Part shown: positions 16,226 through 27,485 of the stretch, in pieces | Layout: every line of letters begins with the position of its first letter | How positions within the stretch are numbered: the first letter of the stretch is position 1 | From: Ottowia sp. | GTDB lineage: Bacteria > Pseudomonadota > Gammaproteobacteria > Burkholderiales > Burkholderiaceae_C | Reading direction: 5' to 3' | DNA: 64,000 bases | NCBI GenBank assembly: GCA_023228705.1 | Contig: JALOAS010000001.1 | Location: 23,195 to 87,194, forward strand | Position numbers and translations under genes: made by a program | The notes under the pieces: model-generated | What the model was told of the DNA's origin: nothing | Databases searched by the model: none | The model's input: only the letters and a program-made list of their open reading frames with translations

Positions 16226-18241
16226 TCAGGCGGGCTCAAGGCACTGCTTTTGCTGCCACCAGTCAAGGACTCGGGCCTTTGATTCTGCAATGGATAGGTC
16301 CGAGTTGTCCAGCAGCAATGCGTCACCCGCAGGCTTGAGCGGCGAGGCGGCGCGCAATCGATCTCGCGCATCGCGTGCTTCCAAGTCTGCGCGCAACTGA
16401 TCAATTTTAGCGTCTATTCCGCGCGCGCGCAATTGCCCCTGCCGGCGCCGTGCGCGTTCTGCCACGCTGGCGGTCAGGAAAACCTTGAGCCGGGCGCGCG
16501 GAAAGACCACGGTGCCCATGTCGCGGCCATCGGTCACGAGCCCGGGCAGCTGCGCCGCGCTGCGTTGCGTCTGCAGCAGTGCCGTCCGCACCAGCGGCCA
16601 GGCCGACAGCGTCGATGCGTCCATGCCCGCCTGCTCGCTGCGGATCGCCGCTCCCAGGTCTTCGCCGTCCAGCAGGACGCGCTCGCCGACAAACCGGGGC
16701 TGCAATGACTGGCATAACTGCGCAATGGCGGCGGCATGATCGACGCTGATCGGGATCTGGCGCCGCCTTGCCGCCACGCCGGCAAGGCGGTACAGCGCGC
16801 CCGAATCCAGGTAATGAAACCCCAGAACCTGCGCCAGTGCGCTGGCCAGCGTGCCCTTGCCCGATGCGCTGGGACCATCGATGCAGATGACCGGAACGTC
16901 CTGCGCCGGCTCGGCCAGCATGAACAGGGTCTCGAAGAAGTCCGGAAAGGTCTTGGCTACGCAGGCCGGATCTTCGATCCGCACCGGACGCCGCGCCGGG
17001 TTGAACGCGGCCAGCGCGCCGCACATGGCCATGCGGTGGTCGTCCCAGGTGCCCAGGCAGGCTGCGCGCCAGCTATCTGCCGCCGGCGGCGTGATGACGA
17101 GGAAGTCGCTGCCTTCTTCAACGGCGGCGCCCAGCTTGCGCAGCTCGATGGCCATGGCGGCCAGCCGGTCGGTTTCCTTGACGCGCCAGCTGGCGATGTT
17201 GCGCAGCGTGCTGCGGCCGTTGGCAAAGAGCGCCATCATGGCCAGCGTCATGGCCGCGTCGGGGATGTGGTTGCAATCCAGGTCCAGCGCTTGCAGCGGG
17301 AGCCGCGCCGGCTGCACGTGCAGGCTGCCGGCATGGCTGCGGATGTCGGCGCCCATCTGCCTTGCCGCATCGACAAAGCGGATGTCTCCCTGCACGGCGT
17401 TTTCGTCCAGGCCGTCTATGGTCAGCCCCGGGCTGGCTTTGCCGGGCCGGGAGAGCGTGGCCGCAGCGATGAAATAGCTGGCCGTTGACGCGTCCGGCTC
17501 CACCTGCAGTTCCCCGGGCGATGCGTAGCGGCTGCCGGCCGGGATCGTCAGGCGCCGGTACTGGTCGTTTTGAACGGAGATGCCAAACCGCGCCAGCAGC
17601 CCCAGCGTGATGTCCACGTAGGGGCGCGAGATGAGCTCGCCGCTGATCTCCACCACGATGTCGCCAGCCGCGGCGTCGCGCGCCGCCAGCGGCAGCGCGA
17701 TGAGCAGCGCCGTCACGAACTGGCTGGATACCGACCCGCGCACGGCGACGCGGCGCTGGCTGCCCCGGCGCGGCGTGGCTATGCGCAGCGGCGGGAACCC
17801 GGGCTCGCCCAGCCAGCTGACCTGGCAGCCAAAATCAAGCAGGGCGTCGACCAGGTCGGCTATGGGCCGCTCGCGCATGCGCGGCACGCCGTCCAGCGTG
17901 TATTGGCCGCCCAGGATGGCCAGCACGGCCACCAGCGGGCGCATGGCGGTGCCGGCGTTGCCCAGGAACAGATCGGCCTGCATGGCGCGCCGGGCGCCCA
18001 GCCCGCCGCCGTGTATCCGCACGCGGTCGCCATCGACGTCAAGCCCGCAGCCCAGCTGCGCCAGCGCCGCCAGCATCACCTGCGTGTCGTCCGAATGAAG
18101 CAGGCCGTGGATGGTTGTGGGCTGCGGGCACAGCGCAGCCATCAGGAGCGCGCGGTTGGAGATGCTCTTGGAGCCGGGCAGGCGGACGCGCCCGCTGACT
18201 TGCTGCAGCGCCGGGACGTCCAGGTAGGGGATGGCGTACAC
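16226..18241 (-). CDS. aroA-cmk: Fused EPSP synthase / cytidylate kinase (AroA-Cmk)
   Basis: A 671-aa bifunctional protein. Residues 1-440 are 3-phosphoshikimate 1-carboxyvinyltransferase (LPGSKSISNRAL near 25, GNAGTAMRPL near 95, DWKVKETDRL-type segment as SWRVKETDRLAAM, and DHRMAMCGALAAF near 400). Residues 447-671 are cytidylate kinase (P-loop CIDGPSASGKGTLA, DSGALYR, TDGRDMGTVVFP, and RLRAASPLKPAGDALLLDNS). Together these cover the last-but-one shikimate step and CMP/dCMP phosphorylation. There is no stop or frameshift at the junction. The start is GTG 18241 with AGGAG upstream. This fusion occurs in several Burkholderiales families. The gene lies 36 bases after tyrA. Confidence 0.95.
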   Translation of the reverse strand: MYAIPYLDVPALQQVSGRVRLPGSKSISNRALLMAALCPQPTTIHGLLHSDDTQVMLAALAQLGCGLDVDGDRVRIHGGGLGARRAMQADLFLGNAGTAMRPLVAVLAILGGQYTLDGVPRMRERPIADLVDALLDFGCQVSWLGEPGFPPLRIATPRRGSQRRVAVRGSVSSQFVTALLIALPLAARDAAAGDIVVEISGELISRPYVDITLGLLARFGISVQNDQYRRLTIPAGSRYASPGELQVEPDASTASYFIAAATLSRPGKASPGLTIDGLDENAVQGDIRFVDAARQMGADIRSHAGSLHVQPARLPLQALDLDCNHIPDAAMTLAMMALFANGRSTLRNIASWRVKETDRLAAMAIELRKLGAAVEEGSDFLVITPPAADSWRAACLGTWDDHRMAMCGALAAFNPARRPVRIEDPACVAKTFPDFFETLFMLAEPAQDVPVICIDGPSASGKGTLASALAQVLGFHYLDSGALYRLAGVAARRRQIPISVDHAAAIAQLCQSLQPRFVGERVLLDGEDLGAAIRSEQAGMDASTLSAWPLVRTALLQTQRSAAQLPGLVTDGRDMGTVVFPRARLKVFLTASVAERARRRQGQLRARGIDAKIDQLRADLEARDARDRLRAASPLKPAGDALLLDNSDLSIAESKARVLDWWQQKQCLEPA

Positions 18242-18277
18242 GATGCTCCTGTGTTGCGTGATGCCGCGCGATCCGGG

Positions 18278-19171
18278 CTACGCGGTGCTTGTCGTGCCTG
18301 CAGCCGCGGGCTGCCATTGCGCGCGCGCCAGGCTGGCCGCTGCGATGGCTGCTTCAAGCGCCGGGGCGTCGCCGTCGGCGATCAGCGTCTCCAGCTGTTG
18401 CAGCGCCTGCCTGAAATGGCCGATCTGCGCCAGCATTTCCTGCCGGTTGGCGGTGAAGATGTCGCACCACATGCGCGGGTTGGCGCCTGCAATGCGGCTG
18501 AAGTCCTGGAACCCCGCTCCGGCCAGCGTCAGGTGCCCGGCGCCATCGGGCTGGCCGGCAAGCGCGTTCATGTAGGCAAAGGCCAGCAGGTGCGGCAGGT
18601 GCGAGACCGCGGCAAAGGCGGCGTCGTGCGCGGCGGGCGACATCACGCGCACGCGGCAACCCAGCGCCTCCCACAGCGCGGTGGCCCGCGCCAGTTGCGC
18701 GGTCAGCGTGCGCTCTATGGGCGTGAGCACCACCTGCGCGCCATCGTACAGCGTGGCGCTGGCGTGCTCTATCCCCGAGGCTTCGCTGCCGGCAATGGGG
18801 TGGCAGGGGACAAACTGGCCCACGTCGTCACGGAGCACGCGCCGCGCTGCAGCCACCACGTCGGCCTTGGTCGAGCCCACGTCCATGACAAGCGCCTGGT
18901 GCGCGAGCACGCGCCGTATGGCGTCCAGCGTGTCTTCCGTGGCCGCCACCGGGACCGCCAGCAGGATGAGGTCGGAGCGGGACGCCGCCAGCAGCGCCGA
19001 CGAAGCCGGGACGTCTATGACGCCCATCTTGCGCGCACGCTCCATGGTTGACGGCGACTTGCTGTAGCCCACCACGCGACGCACCAGTCCCGCGCGCTTG
19101 AGCGCCAGCGCAAACGAGCCGCCCATCAGGCCGCAGCCTATCAGTCCCAGCTGCTCAAACGCCGGGGTCAC
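18278..19171 (-). CDS. tyrA: Prephenate dehydrogenase
   Basis: About 297 aa; oxidises prephenate to 4-hydroxyphenylpyruvate for tyrosine synthesis. The N-terminal Rossmann fold shows LGLIGCGLMGGSFALAL. DLILLAVPV, VMDVGSTKADV, and CHPIAGSEASGIEHA with the catalytic-site His follow, and then a helical dimerisation domain. I chose GTG 19171 (TPAFEQLGLIG) with GGGAG nine bases upstream; an ATG at 19204 would add 11 residues. Either way it overlaps the end of pheA (by 17 or 50 bases), so the two are translationally coupled. hisC, which often lies between pheA and tyrA, is absent. Confidence 0.93.
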   Translation of the reverse strand: MTPAFEQLGLIGCGLMGGSFALALKRAGLVRRVVGYSKSPSTMERARKMGVIDVPASSALLAASRSDLILLAVPVAATEDTLDAIRRVLAHQALVMDVGSTKADVVAAARRVLRDDVGQFVPCHPIAGSEASGIEHASATLYDGAQVVLTPIERTLTAQLARATALWEALGCRVRVMSPAAHDAAFAAVSHLPHLLAFAYMNALAGQPDGAGHLTLAGAGFQDFSRIAGANPRMWCDIFTANRQEMLAQIGHFRQALQQLETLIADGDAPALEAAIAAASLARAQWQPAAAGTTSTA

Positions 19172-20264
19172 GGGGGTAGGCTCCCAGGATCTTGAAAAAC
19201 GCACATTGCTGCTGCAGCTCGTCCAGCGCAGCCTGCACGGGCGGCTGCTCGGGGTGGCCGGCGATGTCTATGTAGAAGTAATACTCCCACTGCCCGGACC
19301 TGGCGGGGCGGGATTCAAAGCGGGTCATGCTGACGCCGTGCTTCTTCAGCGGGTTGAGCATGTCGTGCACCGATCCCGGCCGGTTGGGCACGGAGACGAC
19401 CAGGCTCGTGCAATCGTTGCCGGTGGCTGCCGGCGTGGCCAGCGTCTGCGGCAGGCAGATGACGGCGAAGCGGGTGCGGTTGTGTGCCTCGTCCTGGATG
19501 CCCTGCGCCACCATGTGCAACCCGAAGCGGGCCGCGGCATGCTCACCTGCCAGGCAGGCCCATTGCGCGTTGCTGGCGGCCAGCCGGGCGCCTTCGCCGT
19601 TGCTGGCCACCGCACGCCGCTCGGCCTGCGGCAGGTGGTGCGTCAGCCAGCGGTGGCACTGCATCAGCGCCTGCGGGTGCGCCAGCACGGCCTCTATGCC
19701 CTCCATGCCCGCGGTCTGGCGCAGCAGGTTGTGCCGCACCAGCAGGCTGACCTCGCCCACGATGTGCACCGGCGAGTGCAGGAACAGGTCGTACGAGCGC
19801 GAGACGCCGCCCTCGGTGGAGTTTTCCACCGCGACCACGCCAAACTGCGTCGTGCCGGCTGCCGTGGCGTGAAAGACCTCGTCAAAGCTCTGGCAGTAGA
19901 TCAGCTCGGTGGCGCTGCCAAAGAACGTCAACGCCGCCTGCTCGGTAAACGTCCCCTCCGGTCCCAGCACGGCCACGCGCTGCGGCGCCTCCAGCGCCAG
20001 GCAGGCCGACATGATCTCGCGCCAGACCGCGGCCACGTGCGCGTCCTGCAGCGGGCCGGCGTTTTCCGCCTGGATGCGGGCAATGACCTGCCGCGCGCGA
20101 TCGGGGCGGAAAAACGTCGATCCTTCCTCGCGCTTGAGCGCTCCAACCGCCTCCGCTACGCGCGCGCGCTCGTTGAGCAGCGCCAGCAGCTGGTTGTCCA
20201 GCGCGTCGATTTGTGCACGCAGCCGGCCCAGCGCGTCCGACTGGAGCGGGACCGCCTCAGGCAT
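19155..20264 (-). CDS. pheA: Chorismate mutase / prephenate dehydratase (P-protein)
   Basis: A 369-aa bifunctional enzyme of phenylalanine synthesis. The chorismate mutase domain is at about residues 10-95 (LRAQIDALDNQLLALLNERA). The prephenate dehydratase domain is at 100-280 (VLGPEGTFTEQAA, VENSTEGGVSRSYD, and the catalytic TRF in HNRTRFAVI). A C-terminal ACT domain (SVHDMLNPLKKHGVSMTRFESRPAR) gives feedback control by phenylalanine. I chose ATG 20264 (MPEAVPLQS); the longest frame runs 27 codons further into the end of the DUF2059 gene. Upstream neighbours are gyrA and the DUF2059 gene rather than serC. Confidence 0.94.
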   Translation of the reverse strand: MPEAVPLQSDALGRLRAQIDALDNQLLALLNERARVAEAVGALKREEGSTFFRPDRARQVIARIQAENAGPLQDAHVAAVWREIMSACLALEAPQRVAVLGPEGTFTEQAALTFFGSATELIYCQSFDEVFHATAAGTTQFGVVAVENSTEGGVSRSYDLFLHSPVHIVGEVSLLVRHNLLRQTAGMEGIEAVLAHPQALMQCHRWLTHHLPQAERRAVASNGEGARLAASNAQWACLAGEHAAARFGLHMVAQGIQDEAHNRTRFAVICLPQTLATPAATGNDCTSLVVSVPNRPGSVHDMLNPLKKHGVSMTRFESRPARSGQWEYYFYIDIAGHPEQPPVQAALDELQQQCAFFKILGAYPRDPGV

Positions 20265-20298
20265 GGGCTGGGCAGCGGGTTGCCGGGTACACGTTGGC

Positions 20299-20843
20299 CT
20301 ACTGCTTGCCGGAAACGCCGACGATGCCGATGGCGGCTGCTTCAAAGGCGTCCACCCTGGACTTCACCTGCGCTTCGGAGATGTCGACGATCTTCTGTGC
20401 CCAGGCTTCGGTGCTCTCCCTGCTCAGCGACTGGAATTTCTCGCTGGCCGGTGATTCCAGGTACGCAATCACCGCCTTCATGTCGTCTTCGGTCAGCCGC
20501 TGCATGTACAGCGGCACCAGCGCCGCCTCCGCAGCCGGCTTGAGCTGGCCCTGGATGGCCTGCTCGGTGGCGTTGCCCAGCTTTTCCAGCTCTGCATCCA
20601 GCTTTTGCGTGACGTCGCGCTGCTTGTCGGCCGGAACCGACTCCTGCACGCGCTGCGACCACTTGGCCACCAGCGGGCCGATGGCGGTTGCGGCCAGCTG
20701 CTCGGTCATGGCGTCGCCATCGAGCTGCACCTGCAGTTGCACGAGCCGGGTCGCCAGCGCCTGCTTGCTCTGCTGCGCCAGCGCGGGCGTGCATGCAAGC
20801 GCCAGCGTCAGCGCCAGCGGTAAAAGGGTCTTGCCAAGTTGTT

Positions 20844-20847
<4 letters not shown>
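20299..20847 (-). CDS. DUF2059 domain-containing exported protein
   Basis: A 182-aa protein with a Sec signal peptide ([24 protein letters not shown], cleavage after AQ near residue 25; quoted here only as [19 protein letters not shown]). The mature part is helical and matches the DUF2059 pattern, with [20 protein letters not shown] near residue 120. The function is unknown; it is predicted periplasmic. Its ATG overlaps the gyrA stop by four bases (ATGA), so it is translationally coupled to gyrA, at the place where serC usually lies. It may simply use the gyrA promoter. Confidence 0.85.
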
Positions 20848-23501
<2,654 letters not shown>

Positions 23502-23997
23502 GTTGTTGATAATGAGGCAGGCAGGCGGCCGGGACAGCAGATCAGGCCGAACCAGTCATTCTAGTGTAGTGTGCCGTTGGCCCGGTCGCGCACGCCGGGT
23601 GCGCCCGGGCGCCGCGGCAACAAGCCATCCTTCTTCCTTTTGCAGGCAGGTCAGTGGACAGGGATGAACGCACGAAACGGGCCAGCGTCCGCGCAACCGG
23701 CTGGTAGCACGAACACGAACCCGTCTCTTATAAGCACGAACCCGTCTCTTATACGGACAGTCTTGTGCGCCCGCACGTGGCGCCGCCCGGCACTTTGCTG
23801 CTTGCCGTGGCCAGGGTGTGGCGTTTTGGCAACAGAATGGTGCCTTTTCGCCGGTATACGGCGGTTTGCGGCCCGCTGGCGCTCGGAATTGCGCAACGCG
23901 TGTGGCACAATCAAATTCAGCGTTTTCGGTGGTGGTCACTCGAAACGTCCGATTTTTTCGCAGCTCCACTGCGGCTTTTTTCCCGATGAGGAGAATC
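23502..23997. other. Divergent gyrA/ompA control region
   Basis: 496 bases without a supported gene between divergent gyrA and ompA. It must hold promoters for both. On the minus strand a TAGAAT near 23563-23568 could be the gyrA -10. Close to ompA a small GCAG/CTGC hairpin followed by GGCTTTTTT lies at about 23960-23981, just before the GAGGAG ribosome-binding site. A 21-bp tandem repeat is described separately. Confidence 0.4.
23714..23753. repeat. 21-bp tandem repeat, two copies
   Basis: The 19-base unit CACGAACCCGTCTCTTATA occurs at 23714-23732 and again at 23735-23753, with a two-base spacer. The CGTCTCTTATAC at the right end resembles the Tn5/IS50 end core but is not followed by the rest of that end. 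It could be a transposon scar or a regulatory repeat upstream of ompA. Confidence 0.8.
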
Positions 23998-24603
23998 ATG
24001 AAGAAACTGAACAAACTGGCGATCATGCTTGCGGTCGCGTCCCTGACCGGCGCTGCGTTCGTTGCCCCGGCAAGTGCCTCCGACAACTGGAATAATGCTT
24101 CCGGGGAGCTCAACTGGATGAACGGCACGGGTGAGCTGTGCTGGCGCAACGCCTACTGGACGCCGGCCACCGCGGCTCCGGATTGCGATGGCGCGCTCCA
24201 GGTCGCAGCCGCGCCGGCTCCCGAGCCCGCACCGGCCCCCGCACCGGTGGCACAAAAGGTCACCTACGCAGCCGATGCGTTCTTTGACTTTGACAAGTCC
24301 AACCTCAAGCCCGAGGGTCGTGCCAGCCTGGACGAGCTGGTGAGCAAGATCCAGGATATTAACCTGGAAGTTGTCGTTGCCGTGGGTCACACCGACTCCG
24401 TGGGCACCGAGCAATACAACCAGGGCCTGTCCGAGCGTCGTGCCGAGTCGGTCAAGCAGTACCTGGTGTCCAAGGGCATCGAAGCAAGCCGCATCTACAC
24501 CGAAGGCAAGGGTGAGCTGCAGCCCATCGCCACCAACCAGACCGCCGCTGGCCGTGCCCAGAACCGCCGCGTTGAAATCGAAGTGGTTGGTACGCCGCGG
24601 TAA
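23998..24603 (+). CDS. ompA: OmpA family outer-membrane/peptidoglycan-binding protein
   Basis: A 201-aa exported protein. A signal peptide (MKKLNKLAIMLAVASLTGA... cleaved near APASA) is followed by a short mature N-terminus with the repeated pattern NNASGELNWMNGTGELCW and two cysteines (ELCW and PDCDG), a proline-alanine linker (PAPEPAPAPAPVAQ), and the OmpA C-terminal peptidoglycan-binding domain at about residues 90-200 (FFDFDKSNLKPEGRASLDEL, VGHTDSVGTEQYNQGLSERRA, TAAGRAQNRRVEI). There is no eight-stranded barrel, so this is the short Burkholderiales form. GAGGAGA lies just before the ATG at 23998; a longer in-frame extension from 23818 lacks a signal peptide and was rejected. A strong terminator follows. 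Confidence 0.93.
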   Translation: MKKLNKLAIMLAVASLTGAAFVAPASASDNWNNASGELNWMNGTGELCWRNAYWTPATAAPDCDGALQVAAAPAPEPAPAPAPVAQKVTYAADAFFDFDKSNLKPEGRASLDELVSKIQDINLEVVVAVGHTDSVGTEQYNQGLSERRAESVKQYLVSKGIEASRIYTEGKGELQPIATNQTAAGRAQNRRVEIEVVGTPR

Positions 24604-24628
24604 TCCGCACAAGATACCTCATCTTGAC

Positions 24629-24666
24629 GGCCCTGGAAGCATGCGCTTCCAGGGCCTTTTTGTTTT
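24629..24666 (+). terminator. Rho-independent terminator of ompA
   Basis: A perfect 12-bp stem (GGCCCTGGAAGC with GCTTCCAGGGCC) with a four-base ATGC loop is followed directly by TTTTTGTTTT, 25 bases after the ompA stop. Confidence 0.95.
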
Positions 24667-24698
24667 GTGCGGCAACAAAAAAGCCCCGCGTCGTTCAA

Positions 24699-25017
24699 CC
24701 TAGATTCCGCAGTTGGATGCGCCTGAGCGTGCAGCGAAGGGCGTGTCAGGCAAGGGTGAGTGCTGCGGCTCCAAAGGTGCCTGCGCACCTTTGGACAGCA
24801 CGAACAGAAGCAGCCTCTGGCTGCGGGGCGCCCTGCAAGGGCGACAACGCCGCAGACTTGCTGTCTGCAAGGCGGAGCAACGCAGCATGGCGCGTCCAGC
24901 GCTGTGCGATCAGGCGCATAGCGTCTTCATCTGATGGGTGAACCTTGAAAAACGCAAAAACTCGAGCAAGAACAAATAGATGCCAAAGAAAATAAGCGGT
25001 CAACTGCGGATTCTAGG
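24699..25017. mobile_element. 319-bp MITE with IS1380-like ends
   Basis: The element begins CCTAGATTCCGCAGTTG and ends with the inverted copy CAACTGCGGATTCTAGG (16 of 17 bases match). It is flanked on both sides by TTCAA (24694-24698 and 25018-25022), a 5-bp target-site duplication. The CCTAGATTC terminus and 5-bp duplication match my memory of IS1380-family elements such as ISEcp1. The interior has no transposase; it holds several small hairpins (for example CCAAAGGTGC/GCACCTTTGG near 24769-24794). It is therefore a non-autonomous element that a related transposase must have moved. No second copy is visible in this window. Confidence 0.85.
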
Positions 25018-25022
25018 TTCAA

Positions 25023-25779
25023 ATAGACGGATGAAAGCGGTTTCCATAATTAGCAACGATGCTCAGCCAAGAATCCATTTTCGTGGGAATGCTGTCCCGT
25101 GCGCGGCGTGCAGCCGGGACATGCGCCCGGCAGCGCACCTTCTTTTCTTGGGTGCCCAAGAAAAGAAGGCAAAAGAAGGGCACCCCACTGGCCGTGTCCC
25201 CAATGCTGCGCATTGGGGCAACCTGCGATGCTCGCCACTGGTGCTGCGCTGCGGAACTCGCTACGCGTTTGCTGCGCAAACACTCCGCTCAAACAACCGC
25301 AGCGAGTCAGAGCACGAATCCGGTGCATGCTGCGCTGCACCGGCCAGCACCAGCGGCTGCGCTTCTCGGCACGGCCACAGGGGGACAAAACCCATGGCCG
25401 GCCATCGCTGAGTTCGGCCCGACACTGGGAGGCGGGGAGCGCGGCAATCGCACCGGCCAAAAACGAAGCTGAGCTTTCTTTCTAACCATGAGCGGTTTTG
25501 CTTTCAGGCATTTGCACCAGAAACGTGACGGCAGGTGCTGGACACCAGCACTGAGGCTGATTGACGGTGACACATCGTTGCAGCAGCGGTGTTTGCGGCA
25601 ATGGCGATGCATCTACGCGCCAAGCGTCGCGGGCCGCGCAGAAGTTGGTTTGAGTCCGGGATGCCCGACAAGGTGCGGCCTTTGCGGCTGTGCCGGACGC
25701 AGCCAATTGCAGCGCGGCGCCCACCCCGTGCAGGAAGCGCAGCTACCGCGTGCAGCGCCGACCCGCAGCGGCGTTGCGC
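25023..25779. other. Gene-less stretch between MITE and prfA
   Basis: 757 bases with no supported gene. Frames here have atypical composition and no family similarity. It includes a perfect palindrome at 25140-25167 and a second stem CCCCAATG/CATTGGGG at 25198-25218. The bases next to prfA (25480-25779) would normally hold prmC, but nothing like a methyltransferase is encoded on either strand. Confidence 0.6.
25140..25218. repeat. Palindromic intergenic repeat
   Basis: A perfect inverted repeat with 13-base arms (TTCTTTTCTTGGG and CCCAAGAAAAGAA) and a two-base loop covers 25140-25167, followed by an AG-rich run and a second stem CCCCAATG/CATTGGGG ending at 25218. It looks like part of a dispersed intergenic repeat of the kind seen in Comamonadaceae-type genomes, but this window holds only one copy, so dispersal is inferred. 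Confidence 0.6.
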
Positions 25780-26862
25780 TCAGCTGCCGTCTTCCAGCGC
25801 TGCCATCTGCTCCGCCTCGTGTGCGGCTTGCAGCCCTTCCAGGACCTCCTGCAAGTCGCCGTCCATGATCTGCGGCAGCTTGTGCAGCGTCAGGCTGATG
25901 CGGTGGTCGGTGACCCGGCCCTGCGGGAAGTTGTAGGTGCGGATGCGGTCGCTGCGGTCGCCGCTGCCGACCAGGCTCTGCCGGGTTGCCGCCTCTCTTG
26001 CGGCGCGCTCGCTGCGCTCCTTCTCCTGCAGCCGTGCCTGCAGTACGCGCAGCGCCTGCGCCTTGTTGCTGTGCTGGCTGCGGCTGTCCTGGCACTCGGC
26101 AATGATGCCCGTGGGCAGGTGCACGATGCGCACGGCCGAGTCGGTCTTGTTCACGTGCTGGCCGCCCGCGCCGCTGGCGCGGAACGTGTCTATGCGCAGG
26201 TCCGCCGGATCCAGCGTGATCGCCTCGCGCTCGTCCGGCTCGGGCATCACCGCCACCGTCGCGGCGCTGGTGTGGATGCGTCCCTGGGTTTCCGTCACCG
26301 GAACCCGCTGCACCCGGTGCCCGCCCGATTCGAACCGCAGCGTGCCATACACCCGGTCGCCCGTGATGTGCAGCACCAGCTCCTTGTAGCCGCCCAGCTC
26401 GGCAGCCGACTCGCTCACCACCTCCACGCGCCAGCCCCGCTGCTGTGCGTAATGCGTGTACATGCGCGCCAGGTCGCCGGCAAACAGCGCCGATTCATCG
26501 CCACCCGTGCCGGCGCGGATTTCCAGGAAAACGCCGCGCTCGTCGTCCGGGTCCCGCGGCAGCAGCATGCGCTGCAGCTGCGCCTCCAGCCGCTCCATCT
26601 CGGCCTCGGCCTCGGCAATCTCCTCCTGCGCCAGATCGGCCATCTCGGCGTCGTCCAGCATCTGCCGCGCCGCCGCCGCGTCGCGTTCCAGCTGCCGGTA
26701 GCGCCGCCAGCGCTCGGCAACGGTGGACACCTCGCTGTGCTCGCGCGACAGCGCCAGCAGCTGCCCGGTGTCGGCAGCGATGTCCGGCTGCGCGAGCAGG
26801 AAGTTCAGTTCATCGAGGCGGGCGGTGTAGTGGTCCAGTTGTGAGCGCAGGGTGTCTTGCAT
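25780..26862 (-). CDS. prfA: Peptide chain release factor 1
   Basis: A 360-aa class I release factor that terminates at UAA and UAG. The anticodon-like tripeptide region reads [20 protein letters not shown] (PVT in the PxT position that marks RF1), and the catalytic GGQ is in [15 protein letters not shown] near residue 230. Length is standard. No clear Shine-Dalgarno precedes the ATG at 26862; instead a 10-bp inverted repeat abuts it. In most proteobacteria prfA follows hemA directly and is followed by prmC; here hemA is 7.2 kb upstream and prmC is missing from the locus. Confidence 0.97.
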   Translation of the reverse strand: MQDTLRSQLDHYTARLDELNFLLAQPDIAADTGQLLALSREHSEVSTVAERWRRYRQLERDAAAARQMLDDAEMADLAQEEIAEAEAEMERLEAQLQRMLLPRDPDDERGVFLEIRAGTGGDESALFAGDLARMYTHYAQQRGWRVEVVSESAAELGGYKELVLHITGDRVYGTLRFESGGHRVQRVPVTETQGRIHTSAATVAVMPEPDEREAITLDPADLRIDTFRASGAGGQHVNKTDSAVRIVHLPTGIIAECQDSRSQHSNKAQALRVLQARLQEKERSERAAREAATRQSLVGSGDRSDRIRTYNFPQGRVTDHRISLTLHKLPQIMDGDLQEVLEGLQAAHEAEQMAALEDGS

Positions 26863-26863
26863 A

Positions 26864-26892
26864 AATGATCGAAACTTTGGTGTTCGATCATT
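26864..26892 (-). promoter_or_regulatory. Inverted repeat abutting the prfA start
   Basis: AATGATCGAA (26864-26873) and TTCGATCATT (26883-26892) form a perfect 10-bp inverted repeat with a nine-base loop. It begins two bases upstream of the prfA ATG and occupies the ribosome-binding position. It could be a protein operator or an RNA hairpin that limits prfA translation. Confidence 0.6.
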
Positions 26893-27008
26893 TTCGCAGG
26901 TTGAACGATGGGGTGAGTGGGAAAATAGGCGGTCGGCTCCGACATTCTCTAACGCTCAACAGTCCGTCAGGTGCACGGTGTTCGACACCCCTGTCTCGTC
27001 CCCAATTT

Positions 27009-27476
27009 CTAGCGCCAGCAGTCAGCGGCGCTCATGTCGTCCGATCCGCCATCTTTGGTGCGCTGCCCCACACTACTTAGACGCAAGGTCCCACAACGAT
27101 CATTGGCTTGGGCGCCAGTTGGTACGGCCTCCAGCGTAAAGCCGCGGGGAGTTAGAGTCTCATCTTGGAAGCCAATCGTGTAGTAAGTGGATCCACTTGA
27201 ACCGCCTCGCGGTACGGTTGTCAATGCGGACGGAATGCTGACGTCAGTTCCACTATTGTCGTTGACTTTATCGTAACGGTCATTTTGAGAATAGAAGCGT
27301 TCCATGTATTGTGCGACTTCCATCAGTTGGGCACGGGCGTCTGCGCGACGAGACTTGCGGACTGACTCTTGGTAGCTGGGGAGTGCGATGGCTGCCAGAA
27401 TCGCGACAATTGCGACAACGATCATCACTTCAATCAGCGTGAAGCCGCTTGCGCCGGTGTGTTTTGTGTGTTGCAT
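27009..27476 (-). CDS. pilE: Type IV minor pilin PilE
   Basis: A 155-aa type IV pilin. The class III leader ends in ASG and is followed by the N-methylated helix FTLIEVMIVVAIVAILAAIALP with Glu at position 5; prepilin peptidase PilD would cut after Gly. PSYQESVRKSRRADARAQLMEVAQYMERFYSQN is typical of the PilE minor pilins. Two cysteines near the C-terminus (DRCG and DCWR) form the expected disulfide loop. It is the last gene of the fimT-pilV-pilW-pilX-pilY1-pilE operon, nine bases after pilY1. Confidence 0.93.
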   Translation of the reverse strand: MQHTKHTGASGFTLIEVMIVVAIVAILAAIALPSYQESVRKSRRADARAQLMEVAQYMERFYSQNDRYDKVNDNSGTDVSIPSALTTVPRGGSSGSTYYTIGFQDETLTPRGFTLEAVPTGAQANDRCGTLRLSSVGQRTKDGGSDDMSAADCWR

Positions 27477-27485
27477 GGCACGATG

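Noticed and set aside
23714..23753. A complete Tn5 end or sequencing-adapter remnant
   Set aside because: Only the GTCTCTTATA core is present, duplicated with other flanking bases; the remaining bases of the 19-bp end do not match.
24746..25003. An 85-residue frame inside the MITE
   Set aside because: It has no transposase motif and follows the hairpin repeats of the element; too short and unlikely to encode a transposase.
25050..25460. A 136-residue frame in the palindromic repeat region
   Set aside because: It runs through the perfect palindrome and resembles the translations of dispersed repeats, not a protein family.
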